Part shown: one piece after another, positions 9,908 to 18,460 of the stretch
Layout: each line of letters opens with the position of its first letter
Numbering within the stretch: position 1 is the stretch's first letter
Assembly: GCF_900499005.1 (NCBI RefSeq)
Contig: NZ_LS991316.1
Coordinates: 418,717-482,716, forward strand
DNA from: Actinomyces culturomici
Lineage (GTDB): Bacteria; Actinomycetota; Actinomycetes; Actinomycetales; Actinomycetaceae
Reading direction: 5' to 3'
DNA: 64,000 nt
The notes under the pieces: generated by a model
What the model saw: the letters and a program-made list of their open reading frames with translations, nothing else
Database searches by the model: none
What the model was told of the DNA's origin: nothing
Program-made: the position numbers and the translations under genes

Positions 9908-11158
9908 ATGTATTCGCTCCTCCTTGCGGTGATCTACCTCGCCTTCATCAGCCTCGGTCTCCCCGACGCCCTCGTCGGGTCGGGGTGGCCCGTCATGCAC
10001 CTCGACCTCGGCGTTCCCGTCGCCTTCGCGGGCATCGTCACCTTCGTCATCGCCGCGGGCACGATCGTCTCCTCCCTCCTCTCGGATCGGCTGACCGCGA
10101 AGTTCGGCGCCGGCCTCGTCATGGCGGTCTCGGTCGCGATGACCGCCGCCGCACTGCTCGGCTTCTCGAATGCGACCGCGTTCTGGATGCTCCTCGTCCT
10201 CGCGATCCCCTACGGACTCGGCGCGGGAGCAGTCGATGCCGCCCTCAACAACTTCGTCGCGCTCCACTACGCGGCGCGCCACATGAATTGGCTCCACTCC
10301 TTCTGGGGAGTCGGCGCCTCGATCAGCCCCTTCGTCATGAGCTACGCCCTCGCGCACGGGCGCGACTGGCCCGGCGCCTACAGGACCATCGGCCTCCTCC
10401 AGATCGGGCTCACGCTCATCCTTCTCGTGAGCCTCCCGATGTGGCGCAGAGTCGCCTCCCAGCAGGCCGTCGTCGCGCCGGGGAACTCCGCCGACGAGGG
10501 CGAGAACGCCGCGTCCGATTCGGGCGCGAAGGAGGACGGAGTCGCGAAGGCCGCCCAGGCCGCGCGCGCCCACGTCCCGCTCGGCGTCGCCCTGCGGATC
10601 CCGGGCGTGCCGGTCATGCTCCTCGCCTTCTTCGCCTACTGCGCCTTCGAGCAGACGGCGATGCTGTGGGGCGCGACCTTCTTCGTCGCCGACCGCGGAT
10701 TCGACCCCGGGCGCGCCGCCTCCTTCGGCGCCCTGTTCATCCTCGGCCTCACCGCGGGCCGTTTCGCGAGCGGCTTCTTCGCCGACCGGCTCGGCGACCG
10801 CTTCCTCATTCGCGGCGGATTCGCCCTCGGCGCCCTCGGCGCCCTCATCATCGCCCTGCCCCTCGGAGCGGTCTCGTTCTCGGGCTTCGTCCTCGCGGGT
10901 ATCGGCGCCGCTCCGGTCTATCCGGCCGTCATCCACTCGACGCCCGTGAACTTCGGACGGGAGAACTCGCAGGCGATCATCGGGATTCAGATGGCCGCGG
11001 CCTACGTCGGCGCGACCTTCATGCCCCCGCTATTCGGCGTCATCGCGACGTGGACGGGGCAGTGGCTCCTGCCGTTCTACCTGCTCGTCCTGGCCTTTCT
11101 CGGCCTTGCGACGAGCGAGCGACTCAACCGCCTCATCGACGAGCGCGCGGGCGCCTGA
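9908..11158 (+). CDS. MFS transporter (sugar permease-like)
   Basis: The 416-residue protein has twelve predicted membrane helices in two halves joined by a charged cytoplasmic loop around residues 190-220. The first half has the MFS signature between helices 2 and 3 (LSDRLTAKFGAGL), and the second half has GRFASGFFADRLGDRF. The start ALPLY-like segment and the NNFVALHY and LHSFWGVG motifs resemble fucose/sugar permeases of the FucP-like group, so a sugar or related solute is the likely cargo. The ATG at 9908 is chosen because the helices begin right after it. Upstream is a LacI-type operator, consistent with sugar-responsive control. It looks inserted between conserved neighbours of whiB2. 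Confidence 0.78.
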   Translation: MYSLLLAVIYLAFISLGLPDALVGSGWPVMHLDLGVPVAFAGIVTFVIAAGTIVSSLLSDRLTAKFGAGLVMAVSVAMTAAALLGFSNATAFWMLLVLAIPYGLGAGAVDAALNNFVALHYAARHMNWLHSFWGVGASISPFVMSYALAHGRDWPGAYRTIGLLQIGLTLILLVSLPMWRRVASQQAVVAPGNSADEGENAASDSGAKEDGVAKAAQAARAHVPLGVALRIPGVPVMLLAFFAYCAFEQTAMLWGATFFVADRGFDPGRAASFGALFILGLTAGRFASGFFADRLGDRFLIRGGFALGALGALIIALPLGAVSFSGFVLAGIGAAPVYPAVIHSTPVNFGRENSQAIIGIQMAAAYVGATFMPPLFGVIATWTGQWLLPFYLLVLAFLGLATSERLNRLIDERAGA

Positions 11159-11288
11159 GTCGTCGACGGGCGGCATGACTTCGCCGGAGCAGTCGACGAC
11201 CTCGCGGCTCGAGACGCCCGCCGAAGCGGGTGGCCGTGATGGGCGGGTGCGCCGGAGAGCCATGGCGGGGAGCCCGGCGCGGGTGCCG

Positions 11289-11294
11289 TAGTCT
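11289..11294 (+). promoter_or_regulatory. Leaderless -10 box (TAGTCT) for DUF3499
   Basis: TAGTCT is followed by GGGGCG and the GTG start, so the message should be leaderless. The block CTGGGGCGGTG here is identical to the one upstream of secA at 19325-19335. Confidence 0.65.
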
Positions 11295-11300
11295 GGGGCG

Positions 11301-11756
11301 GTGATTTCGGCTCGTCATTGCTCCAAGCCGGGGTGTCAGCGCCCCGCGGTCGCGACCCTCACCTACGACTACTCGGATTCGACGGTCGTCCTCGGCCCGC
11401 TCGCGACCGCCGCCGAGCCGAACGCCTACGACCTCTGCGACGACCACGCCCAGCACCTCACCGCCCCGCGCGGCTGGCAGATCGTCCGCCTCCAGACGAA
11501 CTTCGAGCCGGCGCCGCCGTCGGGGGACGACCTCCTCGCGCTCGTCGACGCCGTGCGCCGCGCCGCCGAGACCCCGGCGGACGCGCCCGCTCCCGCACCG
11601 ACTCCGGCCCCCGCCCGACTCGCGGCCGCGGAGCCCGCCGAGCGCGGCCCCTTCGCCCCTGCCCGAGAGCGCGATCAGTCGAGCCCCCTCGACCCGAAGT
11701 CCGTCTACGCGCAGCGCCGCGCCCGGTTCACCGTCGTCCCCGACCCGCAGGACTGA
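11301..11756 (+). CDS. DUF3499 family protein
   Basis: The 151-residue protein begins with CSKPGCQRPAVATLTYDY and has a second metal-ligand-like pair CDDHAQHL near residue 50, giving a CX4C...CX2H pattern that suggests a small zinc-binding domain. After about residue 95 the sequence is Pro/Ala-rich and probably disordered. This matches the actinobacterial DUF3499 family, normally encoded next to the metallopeptidase-like gene and whiB2. Function is unknown. The GTG start is supported by the six-base distance to TAGTCT and the lack of a ribosome site. A strong convergent terminator follows. Confidence 0.8.
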   Translation: MISARHCSKPGCQRPAVATLTYDYSDSTVVLGPLATAAEPNAYDLCDDHAQHLTAPRGWQIVRLQTNFEPAPPSGDDLLALVDAVRRAAETPADAPAPAPTPAPARLAAAEPAERGPFAPARERDQSSPLDPKSVYAQRRARFTVVPDPQD

Positions 11757-11790
11757 CGCCGACGGACGGCCCGCCCGCTTTCGTCCACCA

Positions 11791-11840
11791 GCGCCGCGCC
11801 CCCGGCCTCGTGAGAATCGACGAGGCCGGGGGCGCGGCGC
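11791..11840. terminator. Bidirectional terminator hairpin between convergent genes
   Basis: A perfect 20-base-pair GC-rich stem (11791-11810 with 11821-11840) encloses a ten-base loop. It lies between the ends of DUF3499 and the minus-strand membrane gene. There is no U-tract, as is common for actinobacterial terminators. Confidence 0.8.
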
Positions 11841-11854
11841 GTGACGAGGGGGAG

Positions 11855-12946
11855 TCAGGCCCCGCGGGCGGCGGCGGCGAGCATCGGGGCGAACCCCTCG
11901 CGGCGGATCCGCTCGTCGGTGTACATGAGGACCTCGTAGGCGATGGTCACCGGGAGGACGAGCCCGGCGAGGAGCGTCGAAACGCCGATCGCGACCGCCT
12001 CGACTCCGGCGAGGGAGCCGGAGAGGGCCGACGCGGCGGCGACGCCGCCCGCCGTCCCGGAGACGAGTCCGGCGACCGCGCCCGTGACGAGCCCGATGAG
12101 GAGGATACGGCCGAGCGTTCTCCAGAAGACGCCCTTCGTCAGTCGCCACGAGCGCTTGAGCGACTCGACCGGGCCGAGCTCCTCGAGGACGCAGACGATC
12201 GGCGCGAAGACGAGCTTCGTCTCGATCGCGACGACGGCGACGAAGACGATGAGGATGAGGAGGAGCACGAGGAGGACGACGGCGACGACGGCCCCGGGCG
12301 AGGGCTCGGAGTCATTCCGCGCCGGAATGAGGAGCGCGGCGACGAGCGCGCCCCCGGCGACGAATGCGGCGATGACGACGAGGGAGTAGACGATCCCCGA
12401 GAGGATCGACACTCCGACGAGCGGGAGGATCCGCGGTCCCGTGCGCGCGAGGACCTCGCGGAAGCCCGGCGCCCGGCCGATCACCGCGTCGGCGACCGCG
12501 ATCGACAGCGCGCCCGTGAGGAGGATCGACACGACGAAGGTGAGGACGGAGAGAAGGGCCGATGAACCGGCCATCGCCGTGAAAGGCCCGAGAATCGCCT
12601 CGAGGGCGGCGCGGCCGCCCATGGGCGAGTTCGGATCGAAGCGGGAGAAGGACTCGGTCGTCCTCAGAGCCGAGTAGGAGTTGATCCCGGTGAACACGCC
12701 GACGATCGACATGAGGACCGCCGTCATCCCGAGGAGGACGACGGGGTTCTTCCGGAACGCCTTGAACGCGCCCTCGAAGAGATCCCCGATGGCGAGCGGG
12801 CGGAAGGGGATGATCCCGGGGGACGAGGCCGGGGCCGGGTACTCGTAGGGGGAGGGGCTCTCGGGCGCCGGGCCATTGCCCGGCGGGTTCCATCCGGGGG
12901 TCTCCTCGGGCACCGAGTTCCAACCGGAATAGCGCGGATCCGTCAC
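11855..12946 (-). CDS. Polytopic membrane protein (glycerophosphoryl diester phosphodiesterase membrane-domain type)
   Basis: The 363-residue protein has a Pro/Gly/Tyr-rich N-terminal tail of about 60 residues, then a conserved IIPFRPLAIGDLFEGAFKAFRKNP entry segment and about six membrane helices with SLKRSWRLTKGVFWRTLG between them. This resembles the membrane domain annotated beside glycerophosphoryl diester phosphodiesterases, but no catalytic phosphodiesterase domain is present. Role unknown. The GTG at 12946 is preferred because it gives the usual short Pro-rich N-terminus; further upstream in-frame sequence would run into mtrA on the other strand. It is divergent from mtrA with 142 bases between starts. 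Confidence 0.68.
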   Translation of the reverse strand: MTDPRYSGWNSVPEETPGWNPPGNGPAPESPSPYEYPAPASSPGIIPFRPLAIGDLFEGAFKAFRKNPVVLLGMTAVLMSIVGVFTGINSYSALRTTESFSRFDPNSPMGGRAALEAILGPFTAMAGSSALLSVLTFVVSILLTGALSIAVADAVIGRAPGFREVLARTGPRILPLVGVSILSGIVYSLVVIAAFVAGGALVAALLIPARNDSEPSPGAVVAVVLLVLLLILIVFVAVVAIETKLVFAPIVCVLEELGPVESLKRSWRLTKGVFWRTLGRILLIGLVTGAVAGLVSGTAGGVAAASALSGSLAGVEAVAIGVSTLLAGLVLPVTIAYEVLMYTDERIRREGFAPMLAAAARGA

Positions 12947-13071
12947 GTTCGTCCCTTTCTCGCAGGTCGCCTCCAGTTTCCCAGCACGAGCGGCGCGGCG
13001 CCATGGGGGGATCCCCTGAGGGGCCCCGGTCGTCCGCGATTCCGCGAGTCGGCCCGCGAGCCCGCGCGAAT

Positions 13072-13089
13072 CGTGACACGATCGTGACA
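13072..13089 (+). promoter_or_regulatory. Direct repeat over the mtrA start (candidate MtrA autoregulatory site)
   Basis: CGTGACA occurs at 13072-13078 and again at 13083-13089, eleven bases apart, i.e. one helical turn. The second copy touches the ATG. The centre CACGATCGTG is also a perfect palindrome. CACGAT at 13077-13082 sits six bases before the ATG and could be a weak leaderless -10 box; no ribosome site is visible. A direct repeat with one-turn spacing suits an OmpR-family dimer such as MtrA itself. Confidence 0.4.
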
Positions 13090-13769
13090 TGAATTCGCGC
13101 ATCCTCGTGGTCGACGACGACGTCGCTCTCGCCGAGATGATCGGGATCGTCCTCGAGGCCGAGGGGTTCGGCGTCGCGTCGTGCCCCGATGGAGCCGAGG
13201 CCCTCGACGCCTTCCACCGGGAGACCCCCGACCTCGTCCTCCTCGACCTCATGCTCCCCGGCCTCGACGGAATCGAGGTCTGCCGACTCATCAGGCGCGA
13301 ATCCGACGTCCCCATCGTCATGCTCACCGCGAGGACCGACACCTCCGACGTCGTCTCCGGACTCGAGGCCGGCGCCGACGACTACGTGCCGAAGCCCTTC
13401 AAGCCGAAGGAGCTCGTCGCGCGGATCCGCGCCCGCCTGCGCGGACGGGAGGACTCCGGGGACGAGCGCCTCGTCCTCGGGGACGTCGTCGTCGACGTGC
13501 CCGGCCACGTCGTCCACCGCGGCGGCGAGCTCATCCCGCTCACCCCGCTCGAGTTCGACCTCCTCGTCGCCCTCGGCCGCGCGCCGTGGAAGGTGTTCAG
13601 CCGCGAGGAGCTCCTCGAGAAGGTCTGGGGCTACCGGCACGCCGCCGACACGCGACTCGTCAACGTCCACGTCCAGAGGCTCCGCTCGAAGATCGAGCGC
13701 GACCCGGAGAAGCCCGAGATCGTCATCACGGTGAGGGGAGTCGGCTACCGTGCCGGAACCGGCGCCTGA
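13089..13769 (+). CDS. mtrA: Response regulator MtrA
   Basis: The 226-residue OmpR-family regulator has a receiver domain with acidic pocket D9-D10, phosphoacceptor D53 (LLDLMLPG), T80 and K102, and a C-terminal winged helix (about residues 125-226) ending in VITVRGVGYRAG. It is followed directly by its kinase and by lpqB, the invariant actinobacterial mtrA-mtrB-lpqB order. MtrA controls cell-wall hydrolases, division and replication-linked genes in related bacteria. It overlaps mtrB by 20 bases. A direct repeat at the start codon may mediate autoregulation. Confidence 0.95.
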   Translation: MNSRILVVDDDVALAEMIGIVLEAEGFGVASCPDGAEALDAFHRETPDLVLLDLMLPGLDGIEVCRLIRRESDVPIVMLTARTDTSDVVSGLEAGADDYVPKPFKPKELVARIRARLRGREDSGDERLVLGDVVVDVPGHVVHRGGELIPLTPLEFDLLVALGRAPWKVFSREELLEKVWGYRHAADTRLVNVHVQRLRSKIERDPEKPEIVITVRGVGYRAGTGA

Positions 13770-15513
13770 CCCGGGCGCCGACGCCGGCGCCCCGGCCTCG
13801 TCCCCGAAAGAGGCCGGTCGTCCCGACTCCGACGAGCGCGGGGCCGCCCCGGCCTCGTCCCCCGAGGGCGCCGACCGGACGACCGCGCCCTCGGACCGCT
13901 GGACCCGCGCCCGCGAGGGCCTGCGCAGCCGCGCCGCCCGGGCCCGGACGACGCGCCTGTACCGGCGTCTCTACGACTCGCCGCCAGCCGTCGCCGTCCG
14001 CTCCTCCCTCTCCCTGCGCTCGGCGCTCGCGATCACGGTCGCGGGCCTCGCCGTCATCACGATCTTCGCCCTCCTCGTCTCCTCGCAGCTGCGCGCCTCC
14101 GCCTTCGAATCGCGCAAGACGCAGATCCTCGACGACGCCGCGGTCCGCTTCTCCTCCGCTCAGGCCGCATTCGACCAGTCGACCGCGTCGACCCCCGATC
14201 AGGTCCAGGAGGCCGCCCGCCAGGTCGTCGAGAACATCCGCTCCTCCGCGGCCGGCGCCGGCGCCGTCTCCGTCGTCCTCCTGCGCTCCCCGGACGCCCA
14301 CTCGACCTTCCGCATCAACCAGATCGTCGACACGGGGGTCGACGCCCTCATTGGCTCCGACATGCGCGCCGCCGTTCGGAAGGGCGACTCCGCCCAGTGG
14401 CAGTCCGTCGCGATCCCGAACGGGACGGAGACCTCGCCGGGGATCCTCGTCGGCACGGAGGTCACCCTGCCGCGCGCGGGAGCTCACGAGCTCTACGTCG
14501 TCTACTCGCTCGCCTCCGATCAGCGGCAGGTCAACATGGTGATGCGCGTTCTCTTCGTCGCCGCGCTCCCGATCCTCGTGGGCCTGCCCGTCGGCGTCTT
14601 CTGGGTCCTCTACCGGCTCCTGCGCCCCGTGAGGCGCACCGCCGACGCGGCGAAGCACCTCGCCTCCGGCGATCTCGAGGCCCGCGTCGACGTGCGCGGA
14701 GAGGACGAGATGGCCGACCTCTCGACCGCCTTCAACGACATGGCGAGCTCGCTGCAGAAGAAGATCGAGGAGTACGACGAGCTCTCCCAGCTCCAGCAGC
14801 GCTTCGTCTCCGACGTCTCCCACGAGCTGCGCACTCCGCTGACGACGATCCGGATGGCCGACTCGGTGATTTGGGACAACCGCGACTCCCTCCCGGCGGG
14901 CGCCAAGCGCTCCGCCGAACTCCTCCACGAGCAGACCGACCGCATGGACTCCCTCTTCGCCGACCTCCTCGAGATCTCCCGATACGACGCGCGCTCGGCG
15001 GACCTCGAGGCCGAGGTCACCGATCTGCGGATCGTCGTCGCGAAGGTCGTCGGCATGAACTCCGAACTCGCCGACCGCCTCGGCGTCGACGTCCGCATCC
15101 TCGGACCCGACGAGCGCTGCGCCGCCCCCATCGACGTCCGCCGGATCGAGCGGGTCCTCCGCAACCTCCTCGTCAACGCCCTCGAATTCGCCGACGGCAC
15201 CAGCGTCGAGATCACCCTCGGCCAGAGCGCGACCGACGTCGCCGTCCGCGTCCGCGACCACGGGGTCGGCATGACGCCCGAGACGGCCGCCCACGTCTTC
15301 GACCGCTTCTTCCGAGCCGACTCGTCGCGCAAGCGGACGACCGGCGGCACGGGACTCGGCCTGTCGATCGCCGCGGAGGACGTCGCCCTCCACGGGGGGA
15401 CCCTGCGCGCCTGGGGCGTCCCGGGCGAGGGCGCCTCCTTCGTCATGACCCTCCCGAAGGAGGCGGGCGCCGCGCTCGCCTCCGAGCCCCTCGCACTGTG
15501 GGAGGACGCATGA
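13750..15513 (+). CDS. mtrB: Sensor histidine kinase MtrB
   Basis: The 587-residue membrane kinase has a long disordered Pro/Ser-rich N-terminus (about 75 residues), a first membrane helix (ALAITVAGLAVITIFALLV), an extracytoplasmic sensor region and a second helix near residue 275. HAMP, HisKA and HATPase domains follow. The phosphorylated histidine is H358 in DVSHELRTPL, and the G-box is GGTGLGLSIA near the C-terminus. It phosphorylates MtrA. The GTG start at 13750 lies inside mtrA, giving translational coupling; a later in-frame start is possible because the first 70 residues are low complexity. It overlaps lpqB by ATGA. Confidence 0.93.
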   Translation: MPEPAPDPGADAGAPASSPKEAGRPDSDERGAAPASSPEGADRTTAPSDRWTRAREGLRSRAARARTTRLYRRLYDSPPAVAVRSSLSLRSALAITVAGLAVITIFALLVSSQLRASAFESRKTQILDDAAVRFSSAQAAFDQSTASTPDQVQEAARQVVENIRSSAAGAGAVSVVLLRSPDAHSTFRINQIVDTGVDALIGSDMRAAVRKGDSAQWQSVAIPNGTETSPGILVGTEVTLPRAGAHELYVVYSLASDQRQVNMVMRVLFVAALPILVGLPVGVFWVLYRLLRPVRRTADAAKHLASGDLEARVDVRGEDEMADLSTAFNDMASSLQKKIEEYDELSQLQQRFVSDVSHELRTPLTTIRMADSVIWDNRDSLPAGAKRSAELLHEQTDRMDSLFADLLEISRYDARSADLEAEVTDLRIVVAKVVGMNSELADRLGVDVRILGPDERCAAPIDVRRIERVLRNLLVNALEFADGTSVEITLGQSATDVAVRVRDHGVGMTPETAAHVFDRFFRADSSRKRTTGGTGLGLSIAAEDVALHGGTLRAWGVPGEGASFVMTLPKEAGAALASEPLALWEDA

Positions 15514-17171
15514 GACTCCGCCTCGTCGGCGCCGCCTGCGCCCTCGCCGCCTCGCTCGGGCTCGTCGGCTGTACCTCCCTGCCCGAGGCGTCCGCGCCCG
15601 CGCCCTTCGACGTCTCCGTCCCCGACTCCGGCCCCCTCGAGCTCTCCGCCGACGGCCCCTCCGAGGACTCCGACCCGGCGACGCTCGTCTCCGACTTCCT
15701 CCTCGCGTGCGCCGCGGGAGCGAACGACGACTTCGCGACCGCCCGGCTCTTCCTCACCTCCGCCTCCGCGCAGAAGTGGAACCCGGGCAAGCAGGTCCTC
15801 GTCTACGACACGGCGACCAGGCCGTCGGTGAGCGTCGAGGGAGGGGAGTCCGGCAGTGCGACCGCGACGGTCACCGCGTCGGCGATCGCGTCCGTCGATG
15901 AGACCGGCGTCCTCACGCGCGCGGACGCCTCGTCAATCTCCCAGTCGCTCGCCCTCGTCAAGGAGGGCGGCCAGTGGCGCATCGACGCGCCCGAGGACGC
16001 GTTCATCGTGTCCGAGGCCTCCTTCACCGCCTCCTACGAGCGCGCCGACCTCTACTTCCCCGCCGCGACGGGCGACGCCCTCGTCGCGGATCCGCGCTGG
16101 TACCCGTCGCGCAGGCTCTCCACGCACCTCCTCGCGGGCCTGGTCGCCGGTCCGCGCCCCGCGCTCGAGAGCGCGGCGACGAACGCGATCCCCGGCGGCA
16201 CGTCGATCCCGTCGCAGGGCCTCGAGATCTCGGACCGCGTCGCCAAGGTCGTCCTCAACGCGGCGGTTCCCGCCGAGGGGCAGCCGCGCTCGCTCCTCGT
16301 CTGGGAGATCGGGCGGACCCTCGCGCAGGATCCGGGGATCTCCTCGGTCGATGTCCGCGTCTCCGGCGTCGACCTGTCCGGCGTGGTGGCGCCCACCGGC
16401 CCGGACTACTCGCTCGATACGCGCGTCGGAATGTCGGCGGGCGCGATCGGGACGATCTCCGCGATGAAGATCGTCCCCTTCGACCTCGCGGAGGACCCCG
16501 CGGACTCCGCGCTCGCCCCGACGATGTCCCCGGTCAGCCACTCGCTCGTCGCATGGCGCGAGGGGGGATCCCTCGTCCTCTCGACGGTCGGCGCCGAGGG
16601 GACGCGCGCGACCGTCGAGGTCGGCGCGGTCGGGGCGCCGTCGATCGATCGCTTCGGCTGGGCGTGGTCGCCCGCCTCGTCGCGGATCCTCGCGCTCGCG
16701 GCGAACGGCGATCTCGCCGAGGTCCGGTTCTCCGGAGAGGACTTCGCGAGGGCCTCGCGCATCGCGATCTCCCCGGACGGCGCGCGCGCCCTCGTCCTCG
16801 CGGATGGGAGCGCGTGGATCGCGACCGTCGAGCGCGACGCCAACGGGCGCCCCCAGACCCTCTCGCACGCCGAGGCCGTCGCGGGCGTCGGCGCGCGCAT
16901 CCGCGACGTCTCGTGGTCGGGCGACGACGCCTTCGTCCTCATCCGCCCGAAGACGGCCGACGAGGGCGGGGCGGGCACCGAACTCGTCGAGGTCGAGTTC
17001 GGCGGACTCGTGTCGACCTCCGGGGCTCCGGACGGGGTCGTCGAGGTGAGCGCGGGATCCTCTGCGGAGAACATCTGCGCGCGCACCGACGCCGGTTCGG
17101 TCCACTGCCGGTCGGGCGCTCTCTGGCAGGACATGCCCGCCGATTTCCTCGACATCCGCTTCCCCGGATAG
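15510..17171 (+). CDS. lpqB: Lipoprotein LpqB
   Basis: The 553-residue lipoprotein has a signal peptide ending in the lipobox LVGC, so C21 would be lipidated and the protein anchored outside the membrane. A GerMN domain (about residues 190-310) is followed by a beta-propeller-like C-terminal half. LpqB binds the MtrB sensor domain in mycobacteria and modulates MtrA phosphorylation, affecting wall homeostasis. The ATG overlaps the mtrB stop by four bases, with GGAGG just upstream. It closes the mtrAB-lpqB operon; the next gene starts about 400 bases later. Confidence 0.93.
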   Translation: MRLRLVGAACALAASLGLVGCTSLPEASAPAPFDVSVPDSGPLELSADGPSEDSDPATLVSDFLLACAAGANDDFATARLFLTSASAQKWNPGKQVLVYDTATRPSVSVEGGESGSATATVTASAIASVDETGVLTRADASSISQSLALVKEGGQWRIDAPEDAFIVSEASFTASYERADLYFPAATGDALVADPRWYPSRRLSTHLLAGLVAGPRPALESAATNAIPGGTSIPSQGLEISDRVAKVVLNAAVPAEGQPRSLLVWEIGRTLAQDPGISSVDVRVSGVDLSGVVAPTGPDYSLDTRVGMSAGAIGTISAMKIVPFDLAEDPADSALAPTMSPVSHSLVAWREGGSLVLSTVGAEGTRATVEVGAVGAPSIDRFGWAWSPASSRILALAANGDLAEVRFSGEDFARASRIAISPDGARALVLADGSAWIATVERDANGRPQTLSHAEAVAGVGARIRDVSWSGDDAFVLIRPKTADEGGAGTELVEVEFGGLVSTSGAPDGVVEVSAGSSAENICARTDAGSVHCRSGALWQDMPADFLDIRFPG

Positions 17172-17392
17172 GGAGTGCTGTTCGGCACCGCGCTCCTACT
17201 GCTTGCTTCGGGCGGGTTTGCGAGGCTTCCACGCGGGAGAACGACGCTGAAGCGCGCAATGGGAGCAGCCGCCTTCCCGCGTCCAAAGATCCACAGGTCG
17301 TTGTGGGACGCGTGCGCGTCCCCAGCGCGCCATCGGGCCGCGAGTCGCTACCCGCAGCGGGGGGAGAGAATCGACATGTGATCGACTCGACC

Positions 17393-17480
17393 CCCTTTCC
17401 CGTACGTGATGGCCGTAGCGACTTCGCTTTGCGGAGCGCAGACTTGTACTCGCCCTTTCCCGTACGTGATGGCCGTAGCG
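17393..17480 (+). repeat. Two 28-base direct repeats separated by 32 bases
   Basis: The same 28 bases, beginning CCCTTTCCCGTACGTGATGG and ending CCGTAGCG, occur at 17393-17420 and 17453-17480, a 60-base period. A degraded third unit is possible near 17521-17546 (GTAC, then GGCCGCAGCG). The 398-base gap 17172-17569 around it has no credible gene. The spacing mimics a CRISPR array, but there are only two units and no cas genes, so a dispersed or tandem intergenic repeat is more likely. Confidence 0.85.
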
Positions 17481-17569
17481 CCCAAGGCGATGCCGCTCAA
17501 CCGACATCACGCACCGGCGCGTACCCGGGGGGCTTTGGCCGCAGCGTTTTGAGCTCCGCGAGGTCGCGA

Positions 17570-18280
17570 GTGCGGGACTTCGCCAGGGCGCTCGTCGACA
17601 TCGTCCTGCCGAGTCAGTGCGCGGGATGTGGAATCTGGGACGAGGTCCTCTGCGCCGAGTGCGACGCCCTCGCGCAGGGGCCCGCGCAGGTCGGGCTCTT
17701 CGATCCCGACGGAGAGGACGCGATCCCGCTCGTACACCTCGGCGCCTACGACGGCGAGCTTCGGCGAATCCTCATCTCCGCCAAGCACTCCCCGGCCTTC
17801 GGCGCCGAGGACTTCCTCGACCGGGCGGGCGAGACGCTCGGGCGGGCGTTCGGCGATGAACTCGCCCGGCCCCTACGGGCGAATACCGGAGTGAAGGCCT
17901 CGAACGAAGCGGCGGAGGAGTGGTGGGTCGTGCCGGCACCGGCGAGCTGGAGACGGCGTCTCTTCGGGCGCAACGTCACGACGGGTCTCGCCGCGGGAGT
18001 CGCGCGCGGACTCGCCGAGGCGACCGGGAGCGGGGCCCGCGTCGTCGACGCCATCGCGCCGCGCCTCGCCGCGCGCTCGCAGGCGGGGCGCGGTGGGCGC
18101 GGCAGGCGAGATCGGAGGGCCGGTTCGATGCGCGCCCGACTGCCGCTGCCCGATCCGTCCCGAATCCTCCTCGTCGACGACGTCCTCACCACCGGGGCGA
18201 CGGCGCGCGAACTTCGGCGCGTCTGCGGGGGAGCCGCCGGGATCGTCGTCCTCGCGAGAGTCGCCGCTCCTTCCTTATGA
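17570..18280 (+). CDS. comF: ComF family protein (phosphoribosyltransferase-like)
   Basis: The 236-residue protein has an N-terminal zinc-finger-like region (SQCAGCGIWDEVLCAEC, two CX2C pairs) and a C-terminal type I phosphoribosyltransferase domain with the PRPP loop ILLVDDVLTTGATA. ComF helps load DNA-uptake machinery in competent bacteria; in actinobacteria the same gene is conserved between lpqB and hpf and its role is unclear. The GTG at 17570 is the first start that leaves a normal N-terminus, with GAGG about ten bases upstream; a TTG at 17549 is an alternative. Confidence 0.85.
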   Translation: MRDFARALVDIVLPSQCAGCGIWDEVLCAECDALAQGPAQVGLFDPDGEDAIPLVHLGAYDGELRRILISAKHSPAFGAEDFLDRAGETLGRAFGDELARPLRANTGVKASNEAAEEWWVVPAPASWRRRLFGRNVTTGLAAGVARGLAEATGSGARVVDAIAPRLAARSQAGRGGRGRRDRRAGSMRARLPLPDPSRILLVDDVLTTGATARELRRVCGGAAGIVVLARVAAPSL

Positions 18281-18300
18281 CGCAGGTCACGTCCGTGCGG

Positions 18301-18439
18301 TATCATCGATCCATAGCCCACACGGAGGAGCCGAACAGGATAAATCGTCTCCGACGTGCTCGGATGGAGGTGATAACCGCGATCACGGCCCGAAGCGGCG
18401 AAGCGTTCGGGCATTCGACACGCGGGCGATGGAGCCCGC
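18301..18439 (+). promoter_or_regulatory. hpf promoter and structured leader
   Basis: TATCAT at 18301-18306 is a good -10 box and implies an untranslated leader of roughly 150 bases before hpf. Just ahead of the ribosome site is a hairpin, GCGGGC-6-GCCCGC at 18422-18439, which could influence translation. No recognised riboswitch is visible. Confidence 0.4.
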
Positions 18440-18460
18440 CGACTTCCTCTGGAGGAAACC

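Noticed and set aside
17393-17480. CRISPR array
   Set aside because: Only two repeats, no leader-like sequence and no cas genes within the window; kept as a repeat with a note on its CRISPR-like spacing.
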